Below, piece after piece: positions 29,901 to 37,610 of a stretch of 51,229 nt of DNA. The stretch is taken from positions 1-51,229 of the forward strand of contig NZ_JACKZS010000032.1 in the NCBI RefSeq assembly GCF_014222285.1, given 5' to 3'. The stretch is from Nostoc sp. UCD121. GTDB lineage: Bacteria; Cyanobacteriota; Cyanobacteriia; Cyanobacteriales; Nostocaceae. The notes under the pieces were generated by a model, which searched no databases, was not told the origin of the DNA, and saw only the letters and a program-made list of their open reading frames with translations. A program made the translations under genes and the position numbers. The stretch's first letter is position 1; every line of letters begins with the position of its first letter.

Positions 29901-31182
29901 TAGCAAGCGATTGGTAGCTTATGTTGTTTCTATTCCTGATACAGCCCTAGATGTTAATCAGCTACGTGGTTTCTTGGAAGGGAAGTTGCCTGAGTATATG
30001 ATGCCTTCCGCCTTTATTTTGTTAGATACTTTGCCTCTAACATTTAACGGTAAGGTAGATCGCAAAGCACTTCCTACACCTGAAGCAAATAGTTCTGAAC
30101 GGGAAAAAGCATTTGTCTCGCCTCGTAACACCCTGGAATTTCAACTTGCACAGATATGGGAAGATTTGTTAGATAAGCGTGCTATTAGCGTCAATGACAA
30201 CTTCTTCGATCTTGGAGGTCATTCCCTTCTAGCTGTACGCCTCATGACTCAAATTCAAAAACTGTTTGGGCGGGAGCTGTCTCTATCTACACTCTTACAA
30301 GCACCAACTATAGAAGATTTAGCTAGTCGGTTAAACCAGCAAACTGCCCCTGAGACTCAATCTCCATTAGTAAAGATTCATCCTGCTGGTTCAAAGCGAC
30401 CTTTATTCTTTGTACATCCAGTTGGTGGAAATGTTCTGTGCTACCTTGATTTAGCTCGCCATCTTGGACCTGAACAACCATTCTATGGGCTGGAAGCAGC
30501 TGGTATTCAGGGGGAAACAAAACCTTTTAAGCAAATTCAGGATATGGCAACTTATTACATCGACGCGATCCGGGACATACAGCCTGAGGGTCCGTACCTT
30601 TTAGCTGGCTGGTCTATGGGAGGCTTTGTAGCTTTTGAAATGGCCCAGCAACTGCATAAGCAGTGTCAAGAGGTTGCGTTACTCGCTTTGCTAGATAGTC
30701 GAGTACCAGTTAACAAAGTAAAGGTTGATGATGCGACACTTATGGCTTGGTTTGTTAAGGATCTAGGAGGTAGGTTTGGGAAGACACTCACTTTATCGCC
30801 TAAGGAAATTCGGCGGCTCAGACCCGATGAGCAATTAGACTACGTTTTGGAACAGGCGAGGACGATCAACCTTGTACCTCCAGATGTTGGATTAACACAG
30901 ATTCAGCGTCTTCTAGAGGTTTTTAAAGCCAATATGGAATCTATGCTTAATTATAAACCTCAGGTTTATGGAAACCAAGTTACTCTCATTCGTCCAAGTG
31001 AGTCTTTTTCTGACGATTTCGAGTATCCTATTTCTGAGTTTGGGTTAGGTTGGGAAAAGTTTGTTTCTGGCTTAATAGAGATCCATACTGTCCCAGGAGA
31101 TCATTACACAATGCTTGCAAAACCACATGTTTATACCTTGGCAGAACAATTAAAATGCTGCCTTGATAAGCTTGCTCGCTGA
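26986..31182 (+). CDS. NRPS: TubC_N docking, Cy-type condensation, cysteine-type A, PCP, TE
   Basis: The 1398 residues hold, in order: a TubC_N-like docking domain (1-55), a heterocyclization-type condensation domain (about 75-500), A (about 530-1030), PCP (S1080 in GGHSLLA) and a thioesterase (S1210 in GWSMGG, D1237, H1373 in GDHYT). The A pocket residues are D729, L730, Y733, N772, L800, S802, L826, I834, W835 and K1023, the code D-L-Y-N-L-S-L-I-W-K known for cysteine. The Cy domain opens with FPLNDMQQAYWLGQ as Cy domains do, but the DxxxxD motif reads SLLIID (S210, D215), GDFT reads GSFV (362-365) and PVVFTS reads PVVFAS (A426). D458 in TPQVWLD is kept. Starting inside the PKS stop and preceded by GGAAGGAG, it is clearly co-translated. 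It should end the assembly line. Confidence 0.93.
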   Translation: MTTTNILTEISKLGVQVWVDGEQLRYRSPKGALTPTLRAYFAEHKAEILTLLRQSNNQDSVSSVSPSIVYAPDEQYLPFPLNDMQQAYWLGQSDSFELGNVAAHYYTEFEFVDFNLEKFNLAWQRLIKRHSMLRAIVLPDGQQKILEQVPPLEIEVRDLRGQKTLFVESVLESVRQQMSHQGPSTDRWPLFKVLAHQLDNQQVRLHFNFSLLIIDGWSFNILLQELAALYQNPDYSLPPLDISYRDYTLALGALQNSEIYRKSQNYWWNRLTTLPPAPEIPLAKHPSTVTHPQFVHRKAILEPETWLKLKNRASEENLTPTSVLCAAYAEVLTIWSKEPIFSINLMLYNRRPLHPQVKDILGSFVNTNLLEVDNSLQDSFVSRVQRLQKQLWDDLENSYVSGVRVLRELNRTHGGTLKATMPVVFASGLNLREEQAASTEWVSKVIYTCVQTPQVWLDHQVVEKGGALVLIWDALEEIFPPGLLDNMFSTYCSFLHRLADEKDAWQKTARQLMQLARLEQQTDVNITQAPIPTGMLHTLFATQVALRSQQSAVISSHRTLTYEQLSSRSNQVGRCLQQLGTRANVLVAVVMEKGWEQVVAVLGVLQSGAAYLPIDPALPKERLWYLIGQSEVGLVLTQSWLDKKLEWPDGIQRLCVDSADLEKIDDRPLKPVQKPEDLAYVIFTSGSTGLPKGVMIDHCGAVNTIYDINHRFGVGPEDRVLAISSLSFDLSVYDIFGTLAAGGTIVIPQAEAVRDPAHWAELLVREKVTIWNSVPALMQMLVEYADGRLEKIPSNLRLVLLSGDWIPVSLPNQITSLVPGIQVISLGGATEASIWSILYPIEDIDPAWKSIPYGRPMLNQSFYVLNEMLEACPVWVTGELYIGGRGVAKGYWQDEEKTRARFIKHPQTGEYLYQTGDLGRYLSDGNIEFLGREDFQVKVQGHRIELGEIETALEQHPAVRAVVVTALGEFQDSKRLVAYVVSIPDTALDVNQLRGFLEGKLPEYMMPSAFILLDTLPLTFNGKVDRKALPTPEANSSEREKAFVSPRNTLEFQLAQIWEDLLDKRAISVNDNFFDLGGHSLLAVRLMTQIQKLFGRELSLSTLLQAPTIEDLASRLNQQTAPETQSPLVKIHPAGSKRPLFFVHPVGGNVLCYLDLARHLGPEQPFYGLEAAGIQGETKPFKQIQDMATYYIDAIRDIQPEGPYLLAGWSMGGFVAFEMAQQLHKQCQEVALLALLDSRVPVNKVKVDDATLMAWFVKDLGGRFGKTLTLSPKEIRRLRPDEQLDYVLEQARTINLVPPDVGLTQIQRLLEVFKANMESMLNYKPQVYGNQVTLIRPSESFSDDFEYPISEFGLGWEKFVSGLIEIHTVPGDHYTMLAKPHVYTLAEQLKCCLDKLAR

Positions 31183-31265
31183 GTGACGAATTGAGTGAGA
31201 TACTGGCAATGGTCAAAGGTACTCAATATCGTCAACTGAGATGAAAAGATTAATTTATCAAACTT

Positions 31266-32753
31266 ATGACTGGACAATCTTCTCCTGTACCCCCACAAAA
31301 GCGATCACCTAAGACAGCAGCAAAAGTTAATAAGTGGCTGATCACTTTCACTATCATGATTAGCACCTCGCTCGCTGTTATTGATACGAGCATTGTCAAC
31401 GTGGCAATTCCCAAAATTCAGGCGAGTTTTGAAGCCTCGATAGATCAAGTTGGTGCTGTAACAACGTTTTATATCATCAGCAATGTGATTGTTATGCCTC
31501 TAGCTGGCTATCTAAATAACTTATTAGGGCGTAAACAATTTTTTGCTGGTGCCATTATATTATTTACAATTGCATCCTTATTGTGCGGCCTATCCTGGAA
31601 CCTATCATCTCTTATATGCTTTCGTATCCTTCAGGGAATAGGCGGAGGTGTCCTAATACCAACTGCTCAGGCAATTTTGTTGGAGACTTTTCCCAAGGAA
31701 GAACATGGCAAAGCTATGGGCATTTTCGGCTTAGGGGTAATTGTTAATCCCGCTATTGGTCCTGTTTTAGGAGGGTATCTTACTGATACAGTTGGCTGGC
31801 GCTCAATCTTTGCTGTCAATCTGCTGCCTGGAATTTTTGCTGCGGTAATGGTACTTTTATTCATTCACAATCCACCTTTTTTGAAAAAACCCGAAGGTAA
31901 ATTCGATTGGCAGGGTTTAACTACTTTGATGATTGGCTTATCCACCTTACAGTATCTTCTAGAAAACGGGCAGAGATTAGGCTGGTTTAGTTCTAAGTTG
32001 GTTATTTTTCTGACTCTGATTGCACTTGTCAATTTAGTTTATTTGGTACGACGAGAACGGATAATTCACTATCCTATTATTGATTTATCGGCGTTTGGCA
32101 ATAGCACTTTTGTCGCAGGCAATATTATCAGTTTTTTGACTGGATTCAGCCTTTATGGACTGCTATTTGTATTACCTATTTTCATGAGTCATATCTTACA
32201 TTTCAATACAACTCAGATGGGTCTAGCACTTATGCCAGGTGCATTATCTATGGCTGTAATGATGCCAGTTGCTGGTCGACTAGCAGATCACTTAGATCCC
32301 CGTATTTCTCTAGGATTAGGGATTGGTATATTTGTGGGAGCTACGTGGCAGTTCAGCTATTTAACTGTGCATTCAGGCTACTGGGATTTGTTCTGGCCTC
32401 AAATCGGGCGTGGGATTGGATTGGGGTTAGTCTTTGTACCTCTATCTACGGCTACTTTAGGCAGCATTAGTACAGCTAAAAGGGTCTCAGCATCTGGATT
32501 GTACAATTTGATACGGCAGTTAGGGGGTAGTCTGGGCATTGCCATGTTGACAGTGATGCTTCAGCGCTTGCAAGCATTTCATTTTTATAAGCTAAACCAA
32601 GGGGTTACGGCTCAGGCTCTCATCACGTTACCCGATTTGCATCAAACAGCAGCAATCTTAGCCTACAATGACTTGTTTCGATACAGTGCCCTTATATTCA
32701 CCGCTAGCTATTTGCCTCTACTGTTTTTGAAAGTTAAGAGAACTTCCCGATAA
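31266..32753 (+). CDS. DHA2-type MFS exporter (EmrB/QacA family)
   Basis: The 495-residue protein has the length and hydrophobic pattern of 14-TM drug:proton antiporters. The first helix contains LAVIDTSIVNVAIP with the conserved Asp of this family, motif A is GYLNNLLGRKQFF, and motif C is GLGVIVNPAIGPVLGGYL. It begins 83 bases after the NRPS on the same strand and ends the series of cluster genes. Transporters at this position commonly export the pathway product or give self-resistance. Substrate assignment is inference from position. Confidence 0.92.
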   Translation: MTGQSSPVPPQKRSPKTAAKVNKWLITFTIMISTSLAVIDTSIVNVAIPKIQASFEASIDQVGAVTTFYIISNVIVMPLAGYLNNLLGRKQFFAGAIILFTIASLLCGLSWNLSSLICFRILQGIGGGVLIPTAQAILLETFPKEEHGKAMGIFGLGVIVNPAIGPVLGGYLTDTVGWRSIFAVNLLPGIFAAVMVLLFIHNPPFLKKPEGKFDWQGLTTLMIGLSTLQYLLENGQRLGWFSSKLVIFLTLIALVNLVYLVRRERIIHYPIIDLSAFGNSTFVAGNIISFLTGFSLYGLLFVLPIFMSHILHFNTTQMGLALMPGALSMAVMMPVAGRLADHLDPRISLGLGIGIFVGATWQFSYLTVHSGYWDLFWPQIGRGIGLGLVFVPLSTATLGSISTAKRVSASGLYNLIRQLGGSLGIAMLTVMLQRLQAFHFYKLNQGVTAQALITLPDLHQTAAILAYNDLFRYSALIFTASYLPLLFLKVKRTSR

Positions 32754-32783
32754 AATTAAACGTAAGTACCGGGTGAAAATGTC

Positions 32784-32888
32784 GTTACCTTGGGGTTAGT
32801 GTTAAGGGTATTGGTAACAGCTGCTAATGTCACAGAGCGAGAAGGGGGCAAACAAGTTGTCCAAGTGATGTTGCGTCCCAAACGGTAG
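32784..32888 (+). pseudogene. IS5-type transposase fragment
   Basis: The plus frame reads VTLGLVLRVLVTAANVTERE, then GGKQVVQVMLRPKR and TAG at 32886-32888. This matches the middle of IS5-family transposases, where D-TLG-L is followed by TAA and a D/EREG block. Both ends are missing, so it is a dead remnant immediately behind the exporter gene. Confidence 0.6.
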
Positions 32889-32966
32889 TAGGATACTGGC
32901 GATTTCAACTGGTATTGTTGTATTCATGGGAAGATACAGACAATTGTCTTGCAGTCTTAGTGTATT

Positions 32967-33293
32967 GTGCAAGTAACTAGTATTCACCAAGGCTTTGATC
33001 AAGTGAAGAAGAAAATATTAACAATATTGCAGTTTTTTGAAAGTTTATTAGATCATCGTCCGTACTTTGGTGGTGAAAATATAACTCTTGCTGAGGCTGT
33101 AGCTGGAACTGTAGTACTATTTTTACCTTTAGTGGGCGTTCCCTTAAATGACTATCAAAAACTGAATGCTTGGGTTGATCGCTTAAAAGAGCGTCCCGCT
33201 TGGATTAAAACTCAATATACTCCAGAGCAGTTAGAAGATTTAAAGACTCGGACAATTGCAAATTATACAGCAGCAAAAAGCCACCCAAATTAA
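32967..33293 (+). pseudogene. C-terminal half of a glutathione S-transferase-like protein
   Basis: The 108-residue frame opens at a GTG and contains the GST C-terminal helical domain: LTILQFFESLLDHRPYFGG, then ITLAEAVAGTVV, LNAWVDRLKERPAW and a Lys-rich end. The N-terminal thioredoxin-fold domain that binds glutathione is absent, and the DNA just upstream is an unrelated IS5-type fragment. It is therefore a truncated gene. It could still be translated, but would not be expected to have GST activity. Confidence 0.7.
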
Positions 33294-33715
33294 ATATTAT
33301 GGCTCTCCCAGACTTGGGTTGATAAATTAACACTAAAAAATGGCTCAAACGCTTTATATAACAGGGTTTCGGTAAAATAAAATCAAGAGTTGAATAAAAA
33401 TTCACTTTATTACTCTTGAATCCCAGACTATGTAAGGATTTAACCTGATATTAAGTATTAATTTGTTATAGCTAGTCTAGGAGAGCCAATATTATTCAGG
33501 ATAAATTAGTGGGGTTTTTCCTGACTATCAAAATACTCAAGTTTATTTTGTAGTGGATCAAAACCCTATTTGAGTTATGAAAATTATCAAGTTTCCTAGT
33601 GGAACAACAGAAAAGTTCATAAATCATTTAGGACTGTTATATCTAACAAAAATTCAAACTCTCACTTCAAATTGATCAAGTTCTTTACAAGTGATAACTA
33701 TTGAATGGAGATTTT
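33294..33715. other. Upstream region of the haloperoxidase-type gene, 420 bases
   Basis: AT-rich with no ORF of substance. It should hold the promoter of the following gene. A GGAG ribosome binding site lies at 33707-33710. I see no clear operator or terminator hairpin. Confidence 0.5.
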
Positions 33716-35317
33716 ATGAAAATCAACGTATCGCTGGGAATAGCGCTAACAGGTGTAACTCTAATCGCCTCTCCAGTGCAAGCTGCAACTTTTGATCAGT
33801 CGATTGTTAAGGATTGGAATAACGTTACTCTAGAGGCGATACAAAACTCTATACCAGGTACACGGTCGGCACGTTCTTTCTATATTGTGAATACTGGAAT
33901 TTTTGATGCGTGGGCTGCATACGATCCAGTAGCCATTGGTACTCGGTTTCCAGATTTACAACGCCCTCTTTTAGAAAATACTCTTAATAATAAAGCTGAG
34001 GCTATCAGCTATGCTGCCTACACCACTCTTTTAAACCAATTTCCCACGCAGAAAGCCTTATTTGATAGCGAAATGGGCAAACTAGGTTTAGATCCTACCA
34101 ATATCACCAGTATACCTGCAACAATTGGGCTACAAACTGCACAATCAGTAATAAATTCTCGGCAAAACGACGGTTCTAATGAGTCAGGTAGTTTAGGCCC
34201 TTCAGGAAAACCATTCTCTGATTACACAGGATATACCCCCGTAAACTTTCCTGATACTATTACCAACACAAATCCAAGTACCATTATTGATCCCAATCGC
34301 TGGCAGCCAGTAAAATTGCCGAATGGTAGTGTGCAAGAGTTCCTCACTCCTTATTGGAATCAAGTGACCCCCTTTGCACTGAAATCAAGCGATCAGTTGC
34401 GACCGACAGAAGGCCCTAAGAATTACTTTAAAGACCCAAATGGTTACATAGAACAGGCTGAAAAAATTATTAAAATCAGTGCTGACCTCACTGATGAGCA
34501 AAAAGCGATCGCTGAATTCTGGGCGGCGGGAAGATTGACAACATCTGGGTTGTGGAACCAACTTGCTCAAGAAGTTTCCACTAACAAGAACTATACCGTT
34601 GATGATGATGTCAAATTGTTCTTTCTTTTAAATAATGCCGCTTTCGATGCCAGCATTGCCGGTTGGGATGCTAAAATTGCATTCGATTCGGAACGTCCCC
34701 AGACAGCTATTCACTATTTGGCAAGTAAAGGTCTATTTCCAAACGATGGTGTGAACTTCCGCATCAATCCAGAAACTGGTGAACAAGAAATTTTTGCGTG
34801 GGCAGGCCCAGGTCAGGGTAACAAATGGATACCCGGTAAAGACTGGCAACCTTATCTTGGTGCTGGTGCTGCTCCTCCTTTTACTGCCACTCCTCCTTTT
34901 AGCGAATTCGTCTCAGGACACAGCATTTATAGTGGTTCTATGGGGGAAATTTTGAAGCTGTACACTGGCAGCGATGCTTTTGGTGTATCGCGTAAAGTAT
35001 CAAAAAACTCTGGTATTGAACCCGGAGGATTTGCCAACGATATCACCTTACACTGGGATACTTTCTCAGATGCTGTAGCGCAAGCTGGAAATTCTCGTAT
35101 CTACGGTGGTATTCATTTTGATGATGCAAATTTAGTCGGACAGAAAATGGGGAGAGAAACTGCTGATATTGTCTGGCAAAAGTCACAATACTACATCCAG
35201 GGTCGAGTAGTCCCTGAGCCTTCAACTGTCCTGGGGTTATTCACAATGCTGAGTTTGTTCGGTATTGGAAAAATGCAACGGTTTCGTAATAAAGTACAAA
35301 GTCAACCAAGAATCTAG
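33716..35317 (+). CDS. Vanadium-dependent haloperoxidase-type protein with PEP-CTERM tail
   Basis: From ATG 33716 the product has 533 residues: a Sec signal (1 to about 23, ending VQAAT), a helical haloperoxidase/PAP2 domain, and a C-terminal PEP-CTERM signal (VPEPSTVLGLFTMLSLFGIG plus basic tail). All vanadate-site residues are visible with chloroperoxidase spacing: K320 and R327 in KIAFDSERP, S400-G401-H402 in FVSGHSIY, and R461 and H467 in RIYGGIH. The family oxidises halide ions with peroxide or hydrolyses phosphate esters. The ATG is preferred over an in-frame TTG at 33701 because GGAG lies five bases before it. It is the intact counterpart of the remnant at 18567-18944 and is outside the exporter end of the cluster. 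Confidence 0.88.
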   Translation: MKINVSLGIALTGVTLIASPVQAATFDQSIVKDWNNVTLEAIQNSIPGTRSARSFYIVNTGIFDAWAAYDPVAIGTRFPDLQRPLLENTLNNKAEAISYAAYTTLLNQFPTQKALFDSEMGKLGLDPTNITSIPATIGLQTAQSVINSRQNDGSNESGSLGPSGKPFSDYTGYTPVNFPDTITNTNPSTIIDPNRWQPVKLPNGSVQEFLTPYWNQVTPFALKSSDQLRPTEGPKNYFKDPNGYIEQAEKIIKISADLTDEQKAIAEFWAAGRLTTSGLWNQLAQEVSTNKNYTVDDDVKLFFLLNNAAFDASIAGWDAKIAFDSERPQTAIHYLASKGLFPNDGVNFRINPETGEQEIFAWAGPGQGNKWIPGKDWQPYLGAGAAPPFTATPPFSEFVSGHSIYSGSMGEILKLYTGSDAFGVSRKVSKNSGIEPGGFANDITLHWDTFSDAVAQAGNSRIYGGIHFDDANLVGQKMGRETADIVWQKSQYYIQGRVVPEPSTVLGLFTMLSLFGIGKMQRFRNKVQSQPRI

Positions 35318-35367
35318 TACAGCACGGCGTAAATAAACCGAGTATTAAACAGCCAAAACTTTACCCT

Positions 35368-36311
35368 TATAGAACCCATTTGACATCTTATGAGGTTTTG
35401 AATTAAGGTACTCTTCAGCATCTGAAATCCAATACTAATGGCGTATTCTAGCGACCTCACTGATGCAGAATGGGAAATTTTTGAACCCTTATTGCAAGAG
35501 ATATTACCGAATAAGAAGCAGACTCGACCAAGCAACTGGACAAAACGAGATATCTTCAATGGAATTCTTTATCAACTGAAAAATGGGTGCAATTGGCAAG
35601 ACTTACCTAAAGATTTCCCCCCTTATTCCACCGTCTATTGGCACTACAAACAGTGGCGAGCTGCTGGAGTATTCGAGGAACTAATGAGTGTCCTGCATGG
35701 ACAAGTCCGTGAACAGGTAAAAAAAAACCGCACTGGACGACGTTGATCATCATTGACTCCCAAGCGGTAAAAAATACTTGCAATGCCAATGTGGAGTCGA
35801 AAGGTTTTTGTTTCTACAAAGCCACCAATGGTATTAAAAGGCATCTGGCTATTGATACCCTTGGGTTTCCCTTCTTTACGCACTGCACTCGCGCCAATGT
35901 CTCAGATGATGCCGGATTAAAAGAGAAGTTTACTCTCAACATCGACTACTTCAAGTCAAAACCAATCGATATTCCCAAGATCACCATCCTACTAGACCAC
36001 GGGTATCATCCAGAATATTTGACTCAGGAGTTAGAGCAGATTTACCCAGAGATCATGACCAAAATCCAGTTTCAACTTTCTACGAAACCCTCAAAACAAG
36101 AGAAAGCAGCACAAGGAAAATGTGGATTTGTTCCGGCAGTAGCCAGATGGGTAATCGAGCGCTCCAATGCTTGGATGGAGCGTTGTAAAATTCTGGTTAA
36201 GAACTTTGAACGAACACTAACTGGTGCCACTACCAAACTCAACCTCTGCTTCATCAGGCTAATGATTAAGAGGCTTGCAGACCCTTCCTAAGATGTCAAA
36301 TGGGTTCTATA
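35368..36311. mobile_element. Complete IS5-family insertion sequence
   Basis: A 23-bp sequence starting TATAGAACCCATTTGACATC at 35368-35390 recurs exactly in reverse complement at 36289-36311. The element is about 940 bp and carries one transposase in two overlapping frames. Because TATA is palindromic, the outer TA on each side may be a 2-bp target duplication, as in the IS427 group. Confidence 0.85.
35438..36291 (+). CDS. IS5-family transposase made by -1 frameshifting
   Basis: The first frame (35438-35746, 102 residues) starts MAYSSDLTDAEWEIFEPLL, a typical IS5/IS427 N-terminus with a WQDLPKDFPPYSTVYWH helix. The second frame (35743-36291) begins the DDE core with IIIDSQAVKNT. It continues through ATNGIKRHLAIDTLG, ITILLDHGYH and the C-terminal RWVIERSNAWMERC, which carries the catalytic Glu region. 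The frames are offset by -1 and overlap near a run of nine A (35719-35727). A -1 slip there would give KKKPHWTTLIIIDSQAVKNT, the expected uninterrupted family sequence. This is the usual way such elements control transposase levels. Confidence 0.85.
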
Positions 36312-36440
36312 GATAGGCTAATAGCCTCTGGAGCCAAGCTGGAGTGGCTGAATGTCCAAAAATATAAAATACTATTAGTGGTAAATGAAGTATATCGGCA
36401 ACAGTTATTCATGTATGAAAATAGTCTTTCTCGTGTTGAC
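36312..36440 (+). pseudogene. Transposase remnant, possibly IS1182/ISNCY-like
   Basis: Directly after the IS5 element the frame reads DRLIASGAKLEWLNVQKYKI, then LLVVNEVYRQQLFMYENSLSRVD. The VVNEVYRQQ-x-MYEN block resembles the middle of IS1182/ISNCY-type transposases. A related piece (ANLEVRPKLKFCS) continues in another frame. No ends are recognised. Up to 36724 I see nothing else supported. Confidence 0.4.
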
Positions 36441-36724
36441 GTCACTGGCCAACTTAGAGGTCCGACCCAAACTAAAATTTTGCTCCAGTGCTGATTCCGT
36501 TGATCGATGTTTCGGTTGGTCATAGCAGCTCATTGATGCCAGTAGGTTTGTCCATCCGGTTGATCCGTTATAGTAATGCCAAGATTGTAATTCATTGCAG
36601 ATGCGATCGCTCTACGCAGAGGACTTACCTGATCAGCGATAAGGTGGAAAACAAAGTGACACCATCTGAGGTAGGGTAAGATTTAATTCATCGAACTGCC
36701 ATATCAAAGTAATGTCAACTTTCC

Positions 36725-36913
36725 TTTGAGAAGAAGAAGCGTAAAACTAAAACATCTTTTGCAGCCAGCGTAGATAGCTTTGACATTACCAGTAGGTTTC
36801 AGGAATATTTCACAGAAGTGAAAGACCCCAGAGTGGAAAGAACGAGATATCATTTACTCACAGATATCATCACCATTGATGCGATGGGCACTCAGAAATC
36901 CATTGCCCACTAA
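36725..36913 (+). pseudogene. ISAs1-family transposase remnant with an internal deletion
   Basis: A single open frame joins an N-terminal ISAs1 block (FQEYFTEVKDPRVERTRYHL followed by LTDIITI) directly to the catalytic-core block IDAMGTQKSIAH, then TAA at 36911-36913. In full-length members these two blocks are separated by over 100 residues, so the centre has been deleted in frame and the C-terminus lost. Confidence 0.65.
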
Positions 36914-37276
36914 GATTGTGCCTTTCTCACCTGATAAGTTTCTCAACGCTGTTCCTAATGAGCGAGAACTCTCAACCATCCATTATCTGCTTATTAGGAG
37001 TCAAAAACGCAAAACAGTCTTGAGTTACAGTCATGAGGAAAGAAGCGATGCCTGCGGCGAGCTACGCTTACGCTTAATACTTGCATCTGTGCAACAGATT
37101 ATGCTGGAACATCTACCCAAAAACAGATTTGTACACAATTAATAAATTATTCAGCAAGGGACTCGTATTTTCCATCGATTTGGTGTACCTTGTTAATTCT
37201 GTGCAATTATTAATACCTAAATTCTTGCAACTTTACTCAGACAAATTTTAAACCAATGCCTTCGAGGGAATACTCA
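36914..37276. other. Stretch without a gene, with one Nostoc-type short repeat
   Basis: No supported gene. At 37045-37073 there is a GCGATGCCTGCGGCGAGCTA-type sequence, a short repeat common in Nostoc-like genomes, related to 41692-41724. The rest looks like degraded transposon DNA. Confidence 0.5.
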
Positions 37277-37570
37277 ATGAATACTTCTAATGAGATACAT
37301 ACAAAGAAAATCATCAAAAAATCCGACAAGCTTACCCTGAGACAGATGAAATTAATCGAGGAGGCTGAAGACCAACTTCTTCAAGCTAATACTGACAATT
37401 CTACTGCCCCTGTGGTTGAGGTTGAGGAGCAACCAGTAACAATTTCTGAGCCTAGAGTTCCTGACTATATTCCGCTCCTTGACAACCCTCCAGTACAATC
37501 AGTGGGTAATTCCGGCTGGCAAGTGTCTGATGTCTGGCGGGATATTCGGGTAGATAATTTTTGTGGGTAG
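37277..37570 (+). CDS. Hypothetical protein, 97 residues
   Basis: From ATG 37277, with GAGGGA about eight bases upstream, the product has a Lys-rich N-terminus (IHTKKIIKKSDKLTLRQMK), an acidic middle (VVEVEEQPV) and a tail with PDYIPLLDNPP and WQVSDVWRDIRVDNFCG. No family is recognised and no membrane segment is seen. It ends 40 bases before the IS4 element. A Met 21 bases upstream at 37256 lacks a ribosome binding site. Confidence 0.4.
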   Translation: MNTSNEIHTKKIIKKSDKLTLRQMKLIEEAEDQLLQANTDNSTAPVVEVEEQPVTISEPRVPDYIPLLDNPPVQSVGNSGWQVSDVWRDIRVDNFCG

Positions 37571-37610
37571 ACGACCCCCATGATTACAGAGCGCTTATAC
37601 ATCTATACCC

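Noticed and set aside
32802..33002. 66-codon minus-strand ORF
   Set aside because: The opposite strand carries a recognisable IS5 transposase fragment that explains the open frame.
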